64,000 nucleotides of DNA from contig DBBV01000007.1 of assembly GCA_002292375.1 (NCBI GenBank), positions 62,001 to 126,000 on the forward strand. Reading direction: 5' to 3'. The notes below the pieces were generated by a model. That model saw only the letters and a program-made list of their open reading frames with translations, was not told the DNA's origin and searched no databases. Shown in pieces: positions 9,540 through 19,181 of this stretch. Within the stretch, counting starts at the first letter, position 1. The number at the start of each line of letters is the position of its first letter. The position numbers and the translations under genes are program-made. Origin of the DNA: Methylococcaceae bacterium UBA975. GTDB lineage: Bacteria > Pseudomonadota > Gammaproteobacteria > Methylococcales > Cycloclasticaceae.

Positions 9540-10933
9540 GATTTCAGCCCCCTTACTGCTGTGATAAAGCGTTCGCCGCGTTGCTGATAATTTGTAAATT
9601 GATCCAACGAGGCACACGCGGGCGACAGCAACACTGTATCGCCTGGCTGTGCATCGTTTGCTGCTGCACTAACGGCTAATTCAATATTGTCAACGCTTTC
9701 TATAAGGCTTGAGCTGGCCACTTCATGCGCAAACCGTTTAGCATCTTTACCGATCAAAATAAGTCGTTTAACGCGCTCATTAATCGCAGTTTTCAATACG
9801 CTAAAATCAGCGCCCTTACCGTCGCCACCAGCGATTAATATAATGGGCGCTGGCAAACCGTTTATCGCCGCCAAACAAGCGCCTGGGTTAGTTGCTTTAG
9901 AGTCATTTATCCACGTTACACCGGCTATTGAGGCCACCCATTGCGTTCTATGCGGCAAGCCGATAAATGTTTCAAGTGCTGCTATTTGTGCTGCCCGTGG
10001 AATAGATAGGGCATCAGCCATCGCCATAGCGGCTAAAGCATTTTGCACATTATGCGTGCCTTTTATTTTTAACGCTGAACGTGCCATTATTCGGACGCTA
10101 CCACGTGCCAAATACGTCTGATCATGGTCAGTGATCAGACCATATGATTGATTTATCGGTTTATCTAAACCAAAACTAATACGCTGCCTTTCTTGTGGTA
10201 GCTTCATTGCACTCACGAGCTCATCCTGACCGTTTAATACGGCAATACCTTTACCACAAAAAATTTGCTCTTTTGCTAGGATATAACTGGCTAGGTCTGG
10301 GTAGCGGTCCATATGATCATCGCTGATATTAAGCACCGTGACTACATCCGCTTGTAACTGCGAGGTCCGCTCAAGCTGAAAGCTTGATAACTCGAGCACA
10401 TATAAATCTGCCGTACGCTCGGTGAACAACTCCAACGCAGGGGTTCCTAAATTGCCACCCACGCGTACATCCCAATCCGCTTTTAAGGCCATTTCACCCA
10501 GCAAAGTCGTTACGGTACTTTTACCATTTGAGCCGGTAATGCACGCGATAGGCGCATCAGCGCACACTGCAAACAAGTCAATATCGCCAAGCACTGGAAT
10601 ACCACGTTCAACCGCCCGTTGAATTTCTGTTTCTTGCAGGCTCACCCCTGGGCTCACGATTAAATGGGTCGCAGCGTCAAAGGCCGCGGCATTAAAACCA
10701 CCAATAAACACGCCGACATCAGGGTATGTCGTTTCAATCAATTCTAATCCTGGCGGCTTATCACGGCTATCAACCACCGCCGTACCAATATCATATTGCT
10801 GTAAAAAGCGCACCACTGATACCCCGGTCACACCGAGGCCAACCACCAATACACGCACGCCGACCTGATCTAAGCCTAATTGGCTTAAACCTCGACCTTG
10901 ATTGATGGGCTCGTTATGCATTCGCGTTTCCAC
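9536..10933 (-). CDS. murD: UDP-N-acetylmuramoylalanine--D-glutamate ligase
   Basis: MurD adds D-glutamate to UDP-MurNAc-L-Ala. The 465-residue protein has the Rossmann loop GLGVTGVSV, the ATP P-loop GSNGKSTVTTLL, and the C-terminal ligase segment with NDSKATNPGA. It abuts mraY with a 1 bp overlap and is followed by ftsW through an ATGA overlap. The start could also be the second ATG (MHNEP) four codons in. Confidence 0.97.
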   Translation of the reverse strand: METRMHNEPINQGRGLSQLGLDQVGVRVLVVGLGVTGVSVVRFLQQYDIGTAVVDSRDKPPGLELIETTYPDVGVFIGGFNAAAFDAATHLIVSPGVSLQETEIQRAVERGIPVLGDIDLFAVCADAPIACITGSNGKSTVTTLLGEMALKADWDVRVGGNLGTPALELFTERTADLYVLELSSFQLERTSQLQADVVTVLNISDDHMDRYPDLASYILAKEQIFCGKGIAVLNGQDELVSAMKLPQERQRISFGLDKPINQSYGLITDHDQTYLARGSVRIMARSALKIKGTHNVQNALAAMAMADALSIPRAAQIAALETFIGLPHRTQWVASIAGVTWINDSKATNPGACLAAINGLPAPIILIAGGDGKGADFSVLKTAINERVKRLILIGKDAKRFAHEVASSSLIESVDNIELAVSAAANDAQPGDTVLLSPACASLDQFTNYQQRGERFITAVRGLKS

Positions 10934-12015
10934 TACCTAATTTTTAAACTGGATAAACCGATCAGCACCAAAATAACGGTGATGATCCAAAAACGTACAA
11001 TGATTCTGGGTTCTGGCCAGCCTTTTAATTCAAAGTGGTGGTGTATCGGTGCCATTCTAAATATGCGCTTGCCGGTTAATTTAAACGAAGCAACTTGCAA
11101 GATTACCGATACCGTCTCCATCACAAACACACCACCCATGATGACCAACACTAGCTCTTGACGAACAAGCACCGCTAAAATACCTAGTGCTGCACCCAGT
11201 GCCAAAGCGCCCACGTCCCCCATAAATACCATGGCTGGGTAGGCGTTAAACCATAAAAACCCCATCCCAGAGCCAACAATGGCGCCGCAAAAAACTACCA
11301 GCTCGCCGGTTCCTTTTAAACTAGGAATACCTAAATATTGCGCAAATTGAACATTGCCAGATAAGTAAGCAAAGATACCCAGAGCGCCTGCAACCAACAC
11401 TGTGGGCATAATGGCTAAGCCATCCAAACCATCTGTTAAGTTGACCGCATTACTGGTACCTACAATGACAAAATAGGTTAATGGTACAAATAACCAACCC
11501 AGTTGCACGTTGACGTCTTTTAGAAATGGCAGATACAACGTCGTCTCTTGTGGCGACGTTGCGGTATAAAATAAAAACAAGGCCGCCGCTAATGCAATCA
11601 CCGATTGACCTAAGTATTTTTTGCCCGCTGACAACCCTTTAGGATCTTGCAAGGCGACTTTCTTATAATCATCAATAAAGCCAATAACCCCCGTTAACAA
11701 GGTAACAAATAGCACAACCCACACGTATCGGTTATTGAGGTCTGCCCACAATAAGGTACTCAAACCCACAGCGACTAAAATCAAGGTCCCACCCATTGTT
11801 GGTGTACCCGCTTTTTTAAAGTGCGTATCAGGCCCATCTTGTCTGACCGCTTGGCCAATTTTATGAAAGGTCAGCCGTCGAATCATTGTCGGACCCACTA
11901 AAAAGGCTATAAATAACGCCGTTAAGGTAGCCAATATTGAACGCATCGTTAAATATTGGAATACCCTAAAGCCACTATTATATTGGCTTAGCCAATCTGC
12001 AAGCATCAACAACAT
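10933..12015 (-). CDS. mraY: MraY, phospho-MurNAc-pentapeptide translocase
   Basis: MraY couples UDP-MurNAc-pentapeptide to undecaprenyl phosphate to make lipid I in the membrane. The 360-residue product has about ten membrane segments, the aspartate-rich motif FIDDYKK, the NLTDGLDGLA signature and the conserved HHHFELKGW end. Length matches the family exactly. It overlaps murF by 10 bp. Confidence 0.98.
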   Translation of the reverse strand: MLLMLADWLSQYNSGFRVFQYLTMRSILATLTALFIAFLVGPTMIRRLTFHKIGQAVRQDGPDTHFKKAGTPTMGGTLILVAVGLSTLLWADLNNRYVWVVLFVTLLTGVIGFIDDYKKVALQDPKGLSAGKKYLGQSVIALAAALFLFYTATSPQETTLYLPFLKDVNVQLGWLFVPLTYFVIVGTSNAVNLTDGLDGLAIMPTVLVAGALGIFAYLSGNVQFAQYLGIPSLKGTGELVVFCGAIVGSGMGFLWFNAYPAMVFMGDVGALALGAALGILAVLVRQELVLVIMGGVFVMETVSVILQVASFKLTGKRIFRMAPIHHHFELKGWPEPRIIVRFWIITVILVLIGLSSLKIR

Positions 12016-13415
12016 GCTAAAGCCTCCTTTATTATTATTTTATCGACGATACTGTCTAAGCCCTGCGAGCGCGAGCCTTTAACCAGCACCACTACATCGG
12101 CCGTTAAGTCGTTTTGTAGCGCCTCAGCAAGGGCTTGTTTATTAGGGAAATGTTGCGCTTGACGACCTTCAGAATCAGCCAGCTGATTGAACTGCTCCAC
12201 TGTACTTCGCATCATCTCGCCTACCGCGTACACACGACGTACCGCGCTGTTGGCGATACTGACGCCTAACTGACGGTGGATTTGTTGGCTTTCTTTACCC
12301 AATTCAGCAAAATCACCCAACACCAGCCAAGTTTCTTGCTTGAGCGTCGATAGACAGGCCATAGCTGCTTCAAATGATTTGGGGTTTGCGTTATAACAGT
12401 CATTAATAACGAGTTCTGCAACCAAGCCTTTAAGTGCTTGCATCCGTCCTTTAACCGCCCTTTGCTTAGCTAAGCCAGTAGCAATATCGTCCAACGACAC
12501 GCCTAAACTCAGTGCAGCAGAGGCCGCAGCCAGGGCGTTAAGAATATTATGTTCACCAAGCAGGTTTAATTCGACCGTTACGCTTTGTTGCTGATAATGC
12601 ATAACAAAACGCGTCTTAAATTGGCCGTCTAGCAAGCCACTTTCAAGGCTGTATTTTTCTGCCCATACATCCGCCTCGCTTGACCAACCAAAACTGATCA
12701 CCCTTCGATCACCAGCCAAACCAAGCCATTGATCGAACCAAGGCTCTTCTTTATTAAGCACCACTGTACCGTTAGCACTTAAGCCTGTAATGATTTCTGC
12801 TTTTGCGCTGGCCACACCTTGTAAATCACCAAACCCTTCAAGGTGCGCCTCACCCACGTTGTTTAAAATACTGGTCGTTGGCTGAGCAATTGCACATAAA
12901 TGCTGTATTTCACCTTTATGGCTCGCACCCATTTCAATAATAGCCACTTGATGTTTTTCATTTAATTTTAAAAGGGTTAGCGGAACACCAATATGGTTAT
13001 TTAAATTACCGTCTGTTGCCAGCACCACCTTATGTTGCGCGATAATACTCGCCAACATTTCTTTGACACTGGTTTTGCCGTTGCTGCCGGTAATCGCCAC
13101 AACGGGAATCGTTGTTTTATCACGTTCGGCCCTAGCCAAAACTGTCAACGCTTGCAGCGTATCGTTGACCTTAATGTGTGGCAGGTCATTACTTATATCG
13201 GCACTTACGATGGCCGCAGCAGCACCTTTTTCTTGCGCCTGATCAATAAAACGGTTAGCGTCAAAATTAGCCCCTTGCAGAGCTATGAACACATCACCTT
13301 TTTTAATCAATCTCGTGTCACTACTAATTGAATCAACCCACAAGCCGTTCCTTACTGTGCCTTGTAATTGACCACCAATCGTATCGGCTAACTGTTGCAA
13401 GTTTACAGCTCTCAT
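12006..13415 (-). CDS. murF: UDP-N-acetylmuramoyl-tripeptide--D-alanyl-D-alanine ligase
   Basis: MurF adds the D-Ala-D-Ala dipeptide made by Ddl and so completes the cytoplasmic pentapeptide precursor. The 469-residue protein has an N-terminal substrate domain with SSDTR, the ATP P-loop GSNGKTSVKE near 110, and the C-terminal domain with NDCYNANPKS. It is linked to murE by a 4 bp overlap and to mraY by 10 bp. Confidence 0.97.
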   Translation of the reverse strand: MRAVNLQQLADTIGGQLQGTVRNGLWVDSISSDTRLIKKGDVFIALQGANFDANRFIDQAQEKGAAAAIVSADISNDLPHIKVNDTLQALTVLARAERDKTTIPVVAITGSNGKTSVKEMLASIIAQHKVVLATDGNLNNHIGVPLTLLKLNEKHQVAIIEMGASHKGEIQHLCAIAQPTTSILNNVGEAHLEGFGDLQGVASAKAEIITGLSANGTVVLNKEEPWFDQWLGLAGDRRVISFGWSSEADVWAEKYSLESGLLDGQFKTRFVMHYQQQSVTVELNLLGEHNILNALAAASAALSLGVSLDDIATGLAKQRAVKGRMQALKGLVAELVINDCYNANPKSFEAAMACLSTLKQETWLVLGDFAELGKESQQIHRQLGVSIANSAVRRVYAVGEMMRSTVEQFNQLADSEGRQAQHFPNKQALAEALQNDLTADVVVLVKGSRSQGLDSIVDKIIIKEALACC

Positions 13416-14962
13416 TGCAAGCCTCCAGCGGCCAGCACAGCCCGACGTTTTAAGTTTTCTTGCGCTTGCTTAAAGTCGCTGAAATAGGTTTTTTCATCGC
13501 CAATCTGTTGATAAGCTTCGTGCCCCTTACCGGCGATCAATACAACGTCTTTGTTAGATGCCTCGATAATGGCTTTTGCGATGGCACGTTGGCGATCTAA
13601 TTCAATATAAAGATGCGCTGCGTCTGGTGCGCCTGCCATAATTTGCTGCGCTATTTGATCCGCTGGTTCAGCACGTGGGTTATCATTGCTAATCAACACC
13701 TTATCAGCCCACTGAGCCGCAATAGCACCCATTAAAGGGCGTTTAGTTATATCGCGATCGCCGCCACAACCAAACACCAAGCTAAGCGACCCCTGGCAAT
13801 GTGCGCGTAAGCTTTTTAACGTGAGCAACAAAGCATCCGGTGTGTGCGCGTAATCAATCACTACCGTTGGCGCTTCGACCGTGCTAGGCACCACTTGCAT
13901 GCGACCAGCCACACTGTCTAAACACTGTATTTTATCTACCGCTTTCTCCAAGCTGTCGCCCTGCGCTATTAATACCAATGCAGTAGCAACCAAATTATCT
14001 ATATTAAAGCTTCCCATTAGGGCTGACTGAACGCTGACGGTTTGCTGACCCAAGGTCAACTCAAACGACAAACCGTTTGAGTTCAACTTTTCATTGGCAA
14101 TAACGGCGCTATTGTCATGACAAGCGTCGGACTGACTAAATGATCTTGAAAACGTAAGGACTCGACACGTGGGCGCGATCACTGATTTAATTTTTTCACT
14201 GAAAACATCATCGTTATTCAGCACCACAAACATCAAAGAACGGCATTTAAATAAGGCCAATTTTGCCTCGCCATAGGCCGCCATTGTTTGGTGATAATCA
14301 AGGTGATCGTGCGTCAGGTTAGTAAACACTGCACCTTTAAACTCAACTGCTTGTACTCTGCCTTGGTCCAAGCCGTGCGATGACACCTCCATCGCCACGT
14401 TCTTGATGCCGTCGTCGGCCATACTGGCCAATTGGTTTTGTACTGCTACCGCATTTGGGGTCGTGTTTATAGTTTGTTGCATCTCTTTAAGCTGACCCCA
14501 ACCTAAGGTACCGATAAGCCCGCACGCGTTATCAGCCTCATTCATAGCCTGCGCCAGAAAGTGACTCACTGAGGTTTTGCCATTGGTGCCTGTTACCCCA
14601 ATAACCGTCATGCTCTTTGATGGGTGATGATAAAAACGTGCCGCTATTTCACTCACGTGTTGGCTTAGCTTAGGCAACTTGATTAGTCGGACAGAAAATT
14701 GTTTTTTAACTTTTTCGGCTAAAAACTCACCCTCATTCGCTGGGTCATAGACGATAACAGAGGCCTCTCGACGAACGGCTTCATCCGCATAAGTTAAACC
14801 ATGTGAGTGACTGCCCGCAACCGCCAAAAAAACACCGTCAGGTTTAATTGCTTGCGCGTACACACTTGGCTCCCCAACTAACATATCCTTACCTATGGGT
14901 ATTAAACCTTCTAGTAACGATTGTAACGACATACGTCTTAGACTGTATTGCGCTGACATCAC
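13412..14962 (-). CDS. murE: UDP-MurNAc-tripeptide synthetase (meso-diaminopimelate adding)
   Basis: MurE adds the third residue of the stem peptide. The 516-residue ligase has the P-loop GTNGKTSVSH near 125 and the motif DNPRAEP, which is the DNPR signature of enzymes that select meso-diaminopimelate rather than lysine, so the peptidoglycan should be of the usual Gram-negative type. The ATG at 14962 overlaps the ftsI stop by 4 bp. A later ATG at residue 11 is an alternative. Confidence 0.97.
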   Translation of the reverse strand: MMSAQYSLRRMSLQSLLEGLIPIGKDMLVGEPSVYAQAIKPDGVFLAVAGSHSHGLTYADEAVRREASVIVYDPANEGEFLAEKVKKQFSVRLIKLPKLSQHVSEIAARFYHHPSKSMTVIGVTGTNGKTSVSHFLAQAMNEADNACGLIGTLGWGQLKEMQQTINTTPNAVAVQNQLASMADDGIKNVAMEVSSHGLDQGRVQAVEFKGAVFTNLTHDHLDYHQTMAAYGEAKLALFKCRSLMFVVLNNDDVFSEKIKSVIAPTCRVLTFSRSFSQSDACHDNSAVIANEKLNSNGLSFELTLGQQTVSVQSALMGSFNIDNLVATALVLIAQGDSLEKAVDKIQCLDSVAGRMQVVPSTVEAPTVVIDYAHTPDALLLTLKSLRAHCQGSLSLVFGCGGDRDITKRPLMGAIAAQWADKVLISNDNPRAEPADQIAQQIMAGAPDAAHLYIELDRQRAIAKAIIEASNKDVVLIAGKGHEAYQQIGDEKTYFSDFKQAQENLKRRAVLAAGGLQ

Positions 14963-16698
14963 GGCGCACCCCTCTCTAACATAGCCAAAACTGGTGAGTC
15001 TTCGATATCATCGGGTGCTACATTCATCAGCCTTAATGCACCCGCCATTATTCTTGAAAAAACCGGCGCGGCCACTAGACCACCATAATAATCACCGGCC
15101 TTTGGTTCATCAATAACCACTACCAACACTAATTTCGGGTCACTGGCTGGCGCCATACCGGCAAAAATACCCAAATATTTATCTTCAGAGTACCCGCCGG
15201 CGATAGCCTTTTTTACGGTTCCCGTTTTACCCGCAACTGAATACCCGTGTATTTGAGCTCTTGGCGCCGTGCCTGCTGGACTAACCACACCTTGCAACAT
15301 GGTTCTAATTTTTTTCGCAATCGTCGCGCTCATCACTCGATCGCCTTTTGCATGATGCTCTTCACGAACTAGACTAACGGCTTGCACCACACCGTCATTC
15401 GCTATAGCCCCGTATGCACGAGCCAGCTGTAAGGCTGACGATGACAAACCATAACCGAACGCCAGCGTCGCACGCTCAATAGGCCGCCACCGCTCATAAG
15501 TTACCAATTTACCTTCTGCTTCGCCTGGGTAACCATTGTTTGTCGAATGACCAAAACCGAGCTTATCCAGCATTGTCCATAACGACAGCGGGGGAATTGT
15601 TAAGGCGATTTTACTAGACGCTACATTGCTGGATTTTAATAATAAGGTCGCTAGGTTAAGCTCACCATAATTGCGATGATCACGCACCTGACTACGCCCC
15701 ACTTTCATATAGCCTGGGTTGGTATCAATAATTGATGCGTCGTCAAACAGGCCCGACTGCATGCCTGCTGCAACAGTAAACGGTTTCATTGTTGAACCGG
15801 GCTCAAAGACGTCTACAAACGCACGATTTCGAACATGACTGGCTTTAAACATAGAGCGATCATTCGGATTAAACGCGGGCTGATTTGCGACCGCAAGCAC
15901 CTCACCCGTTTCTGGATTCAATAAGACAACAGAACCCGATGTAGCGTTTTGCTGAGCCACTGCAGCCTTTAGTTCTCGATAGGCTAAATACTGCAAACGC
16001 CTATCGATTGACAACTCGATATCCTTACCTGCGATAGGCGCACGGATATTATCTATGTGCTTAACCATCCGCCGTTTACCATCGCGCAAAACACGCTCGA
16101 CACCAGCGACACCTTTGAGCTTTTGATTTAACGCCAGCTCCAGCCCTTCTTGACCCTCATCATCAATATCGGTAAAGCCGACCAAGTGCGCAGCGACTTC
16201 ACCATCTGGATAATAGCGTTTGTATTCTTTTTGCAAATACACACCGGGCAGCTCCAGCTCATCAACCAATTGCGCCAAGCGAGGGTCCATATGCCGACGT
16301 ATATATAAAAAACGCCGACCAGCATACTTTTTTAACTTGTTGTTCAAAGAGCCTTCGTCTAGCTCTAATAATTTAGCAAACTCAGCCCCCTTTTCGCCCA
16401 ACTCAAGCTCCTGAGGGTTAACCCACACCGAACTCACCGGCGCACTAATCGCTAAGGCGTGCCCACTTGAATCGGTAATTTTGCCACGGTATGCTGGTAG
16501 CTTTATATCGCGTAAATAAACCGCTTCTCCTCGCTGTTGTAAAAAACGGTTGTTCATCACTTGTAAATTAAAGGCTCGCCAAATTAATCCACACATAAGC
16601 AACATAAAACACGCCAGAATAAAGCGCCTGCGCCCCGCCAACTCAGGCACCACTATTTTTTGTACGCTTGCGTTTACTTGTCGATTGCCGTAATTCAT
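14959..16698 (-). CDS. ftsI: FtsI (PBP3), septal transpeptidase
   Basis: FtsI crosslinks septal peptidoglycan together with FtsW. The 579-residue protein has one membrane segment near 26-44, a pedestal domain, and the penicillin-binding domain with the active-site tetrad STMK at 302-305, SSN at 356-358 and KTG at 491-493. All catalytic residues are present. It overlaps both ftsL and murE by 4 bp. Confidence 0.98.
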   Translation of the reverse strand: MNYGNRQVNASVQKIVVPELAGRRRFILACFMLLMCGLIWRAFNLQVMNNRFLQQRGEAVYLRDIKLPAYRGKITDSSGHALAISAPVSSVWVNPQELELGEKGAEFAKLLELDEGSLNNKLKKYAGRRFLYIRRHMDPRLAQLVDELELPGVYLQKEYKRYYPDGEVAAHLVGFTDIDDEGQEGLELALNQKLKGVAGVERVLRDGKRRMVKHIDNIRAPIAGKDIELSIDRRLQYLAYRELKAAVAQQNATSGSVVLLNPETGEVLAVANQPAFNPNDRSMFKASHVRNRAFVDVFEPGSTMKPFTVAAGMQSGLFDDASIIDTNPGYMKVGRSQVRDHRNYGELNLATLLLKSSNVASSKIALTIPPLSLWTMLDKLGFGHSTNNGYPGEAEGKLVTYERWRPIERATLAFGYGLSSSALQLARAYGAIANDGVVQAVSLVREEHHAKGDRVMSATIAKKIRTMLQGVVSPAGTAPRAQIHGYSVAGKTGTVKKAIAGGYSEDKYLGIFAGMAPASDPKLVLVVVIDEPKAGDYYGGLVAAPVFSRIMAGALRLMNVAPDDIEDSPVLAMLERGAP

Positions 16699-16973
16699 TT
16701 GACGTTTACGTAGATCACTTGTTCTTTTTTTGGCGCTTGCAAGTTCAGCTCGGTATGTGCCAGTTTTTCGATACGGCTACTCGACGACCAGGTGTTTTGC
16801 TCAAGCTGTAACCGGCTCCATTCAACGCCTAGCCGATCTTGTTCGCGAAACTCTGTCTGCAATTGGTTGAATTTTAAACGTGAGTCATATTTGACATACA
16901 CCACACTGATCGCGGATGCCATCGTCAGCAGCAGTAAAAAAACAAGATTAGCCGAGATTTTTTGCACCACCAT
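16695..16973 (-). CDS. ftsL: FtsL, divisome activator
   Basis: FtsL forms a complex with FtsQ and FtsB and activates FtsWI. The 92-residue protein has a short tail, one membrane segment (about 8-26) and a periplasmic coiled-coil stretch (about 28-75), which is the whole FtsL architecture. Conservation is low in this family, so the position between rsmH and ftsI is strong support. It overlaps rsmH by 1 bp and ftsI by 4 bp. Confidence 0.93.
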   Translation of the reverse strand: MVVQKISANLVFLLLLTMASAISVVYVKYDSRLKFNQLQTEFREQDRLGVEWSRLQLEQNTWSSSSRIEKLAHTELNLQAPKKEQVIYVNVK

Positions 16974-17908
16974 TAGAGCTTCTCCGCTATGCGTAAGACT
17001 GCACTTCGGCTACGCACATTATTCGCCACTTCGTTTAACGAGGCTTTAATCGCTTTACCCACAGTTTTAAATTTCAAAGCATCAGGCTCTAACGGCAACG
17101 GCATATGACGCGGCACAATCTGCCCACGGGATTGTTCGCGCATAAAACGCTTAACAATTCTGTCTTCTAATGAGTGGAAGCTAATAACCACCAAACGTCC
17201 ACCTTGCTTTAATATACTACCCGATTGTGCAAGCAGCTCTTCAAGGTCGCCTAACTCGTTATTGATTTTGATTCGAATAGCCTGAAAAGTTCGCGTCGCA
17301 GGGTGCTTGCCTGGCTCACGTTTTTTTACTACGCCTTCAATCAAGCGGGCTAATTCGCCTGTTGTTTGAATCGCTTTTTCTGCTCGTTGCAAAATGATTT
17401 CTGCTGTTATTTTACGTGCGAATTTTTCTTCGCCGTATACGCGTAACACCATCAACAGTTCTCGTTCATCAACCCGCGACAACCATTGTGCGGCTGATTC
17501 ACCTCGGGTCGCATCCATTCGCATATCTAAGGGGCCATCTTGCATAAAACTAAAACCACGTTCCGCGACGTCTAATTGCGGCGACGACACACCCAAATCC
17601 AATAAAATGCCGTCCACTTTACCCAGTAAACCTCTGTTTTCAACCACTTCACGCATCTGTGCAAAGCTACTATGCACCAACTCAAAGCGCGCATCTTTTG
17701 ACAAGGCTTTAGCCTGAGGAGAACTCACTGCGTCCAAGTCCTTATCAATAGCCAACAGCTTTCCTTGCTCAGACAATGCCTGCAAAATCGTTCCGCTATG
17801 TCCACCACGACCAAAGGTTCCATCAATATAGACCCCATCTGTTTGTCGTATTAGCCCGCTTATCGATTCGTCCAATAACACTGACTTATGTAAGGCTACG
17901 CCAGACAT
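16973..17908 (-). CDS. rsmH: RsmH (MraW), 16S rRNA m4C1402 methyltransferase
   Basis: RsmH uses S-adenosylmethionine to methylate N4 of C1402 in 16S rRNA, in the decoding centre. The 311-residue protein has the cofactor motif GTFGRGGHSG near 32-41, DGILLDLGVSSPQLD near 100-114 and the C-terminal VISFHSLEDRIVK. RsmI, which methylates the 2'-O of the same nucleotide, is encoded nearby at 20657. Both junctions are 1 bp TAATG-type overlaps. Confidence 0.97.
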   Translation of the reverse strand: MSGVALHKSVLLDESISGLIRQTDGVYIDGTFGRGGHSGTILQALSEQGKLLAIDKDLDAVSSPQAKALSKDARFELVHSSFAQMREVVENRGLLGKVDGILLDLGVSSPQLDVAERGFSFMQDGPLDMRMDATRGESAAQWLSRVDERELLMVLRVYGEEKFARKITAEIILQRAEKAIQTTGELARLIEGVVKKREPGKHPATRTFQAIRIKINNELGDLEELLAQSGSILKQGGRLVVISFHSLEDRIVKRFMREQSRGQIVPRHMPLPLEPDALKFKTVGKAIKASLNEVANNVRSRSAVLRIAEKL

Positions 17909-18363
17909 TACAGTGACAACGATCCCAGTTCAGGCGATAGCTCACCCTCTTCTGCATTCTCCTCTTCAAACCATTCGTCGCGTTTGCTTACCCAGGTTTG
18001 CTCATTCCAAATTTCAAATTTATTACCTTGACCAATCATCACTACTTTTTTATCCAATCCAGCAAACTCACGTAAAGGGGGTGACACTAAAACCCGCCCT
18101 TGCCCATCTAGCTCACATTCAGTCGCGTGCCCAATCAAAAGACGCTGTAAACGCCTTGCCTGCTTGTTTAACGTGGGTAATTTAATCAATTTTCGCTCTA
18201 TATCTTCCCAAATAGGCAAGGGGTACAATAAAAGACTATGTTCACGATCAACCGTCATCACCAATTGCGAATCACAAGACGCTTTCAGCTGGGCACGGTA
18301 ACGCGTGGGAATAGACAACCTCCCCTTCACATCCAACGTCACGTTATTAACCCCTCTAAACAA
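17908..18363 (-). CDS. mraZ: MraZ, transcriptional repressor of the dcw cluster
   Basis: MraZ is a double AbrB-fold DNA-binding protein that in Escherichia coli represses its own operon by binding repeats upstream of itself. The 151-residue protein opens FRGVNNVTLDVKGRLSIPTRYR and has the second repeat element LDGQGRVLV near 85. The start is a TTG at 18363: the family's N-terminus begins exactly there and a GGGGAAGG ribosome site lies just upstream. It is the first gene of the cluster, with promoter and MraZ-like repeats at 18389-18452. Confidence 0.96.
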   Translation of the reverse strand: MFRGVNNVTLDVKGRLSIPTRYRAQLKASCDSQLVMTVDREHSLLLYPLPIWEDIERKLIKLPTLNKQARRLQRLLIGHATECELDGQGRVLVSPPLREFAGLDKKVVMIGQGNKFEIWNEQTWVSKRDEWFEEENAEEGELSPELGSLSL

Positions 18364-18388
18364 ATGCCTTCCCCTTATTGTGCTTAAT

Positions 18389-18413
18389 TTCCCTTTTTAA
18401 CCACTTTATCCCA
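18389..18413 (-). promoter_or_regulatory. Probable MraZ operator repeats
   Basis: Read on the minus strand, TGGGA (18409-18413), TGGTT (18399-18403) and GGGAA (18389-18393) recur with a 10 bp period between the promoter and the mraZ start. In E. coli MraZ binds TGGGN repeats separated by 5 bases in the same place. The first box is perfect, the others degenerate. This is inference from pattern and position. Confidence 0.6.
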
Positions 18414-18422
18414 CTTTTTTGC

Positions 18423-18452
18423 ACTATAAGGATGAAAATACCACTCTGTCAA
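18423..18452 (-). promoter_or_regulatory. Sigma-70 promoter of the mra/dcw cluster
   Basis: On the minus strand there is a perfect TTGACA (18447-18452), an 18 bp spacer and TATAGT (18423-18428). Transcription would start near 18416, just ahead of the MraZ-like repeats, giving a leader of about 50 bases before the TTG of mraZ. It is the best promoter match seen upstream of the cluster. Confidence 0.7.
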
Positions 18453-18515
18453 GCTTCTCATTCCATAAATTCTTTCTTTACGAACAAACACTTAGCTATG
18501 GATCGCAACACTAAA

Positions 18516-18538
18516 GTGACGTCACCTTAACTAGTTAA
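18516..18538. repeat. Two abutting perfect palindromes
   Basis: GTGACGTCAC (18516-18525) and TTAACTAGTTAA (18527-18538) are perfect 10 and 12 bp palindromes separated by one base. They lie 64 bp upstream of the -35 box of the mra promoter. They look like binding sites for dimeric regulators, but no regulator is identified. Confidence 0.5.
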
Positions 18539-18817
18539 ATAAAGACAATTAAAATCATGAAGTTGCATCATTTAGTTAAAGCAGATAGTGAATTTTTCAT
18601 TTTGTAGGCCGACAGGCAATCAATTTACCGTGACTACGAGAACCACCGGCAAGCGTTGCCGATTTAAGCCAAGAGCTTGATAGATAAGCATATTATTTAA
18701 ATAAGACTGGGGTTTCGCCGTTTTAAAAGTAACGAGCAATGCGCTTAGACAATAACGGTCTTTTCAATGTTGGTGTAATCGCCAACATCGATCAGCTGAC
18801 TTGCATCAAATTAAAAT

Positions 18818-19175
<358 letters not shown>

Positions 19176-19181
19176 GAGTGC

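Larger units (their letters stand above)
18364..18817. other. Gene-free stretch between mraZ and rnpB
   Basis: This 454-base region has no convincing coding frame. Its left end holds the mra promoter and MraZ-like boxes. Further right are two abutting palindromes (18516-18538), an AT palindrome TTATTTAAATAA (18693-18704), a short GC-rich hairpin CGGCAA-GCG-TTGCCG (18647-18661) and an inverted repeat ATGTTGG/CCAACAT near 18767-18788 just past the rnpB 3' end. None of the hairpins is followed by a clear T run, so the rnpB transcript end is not pinned down. I do not recognise a known riboswitch or small RNA here. Confidence 0.6.
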
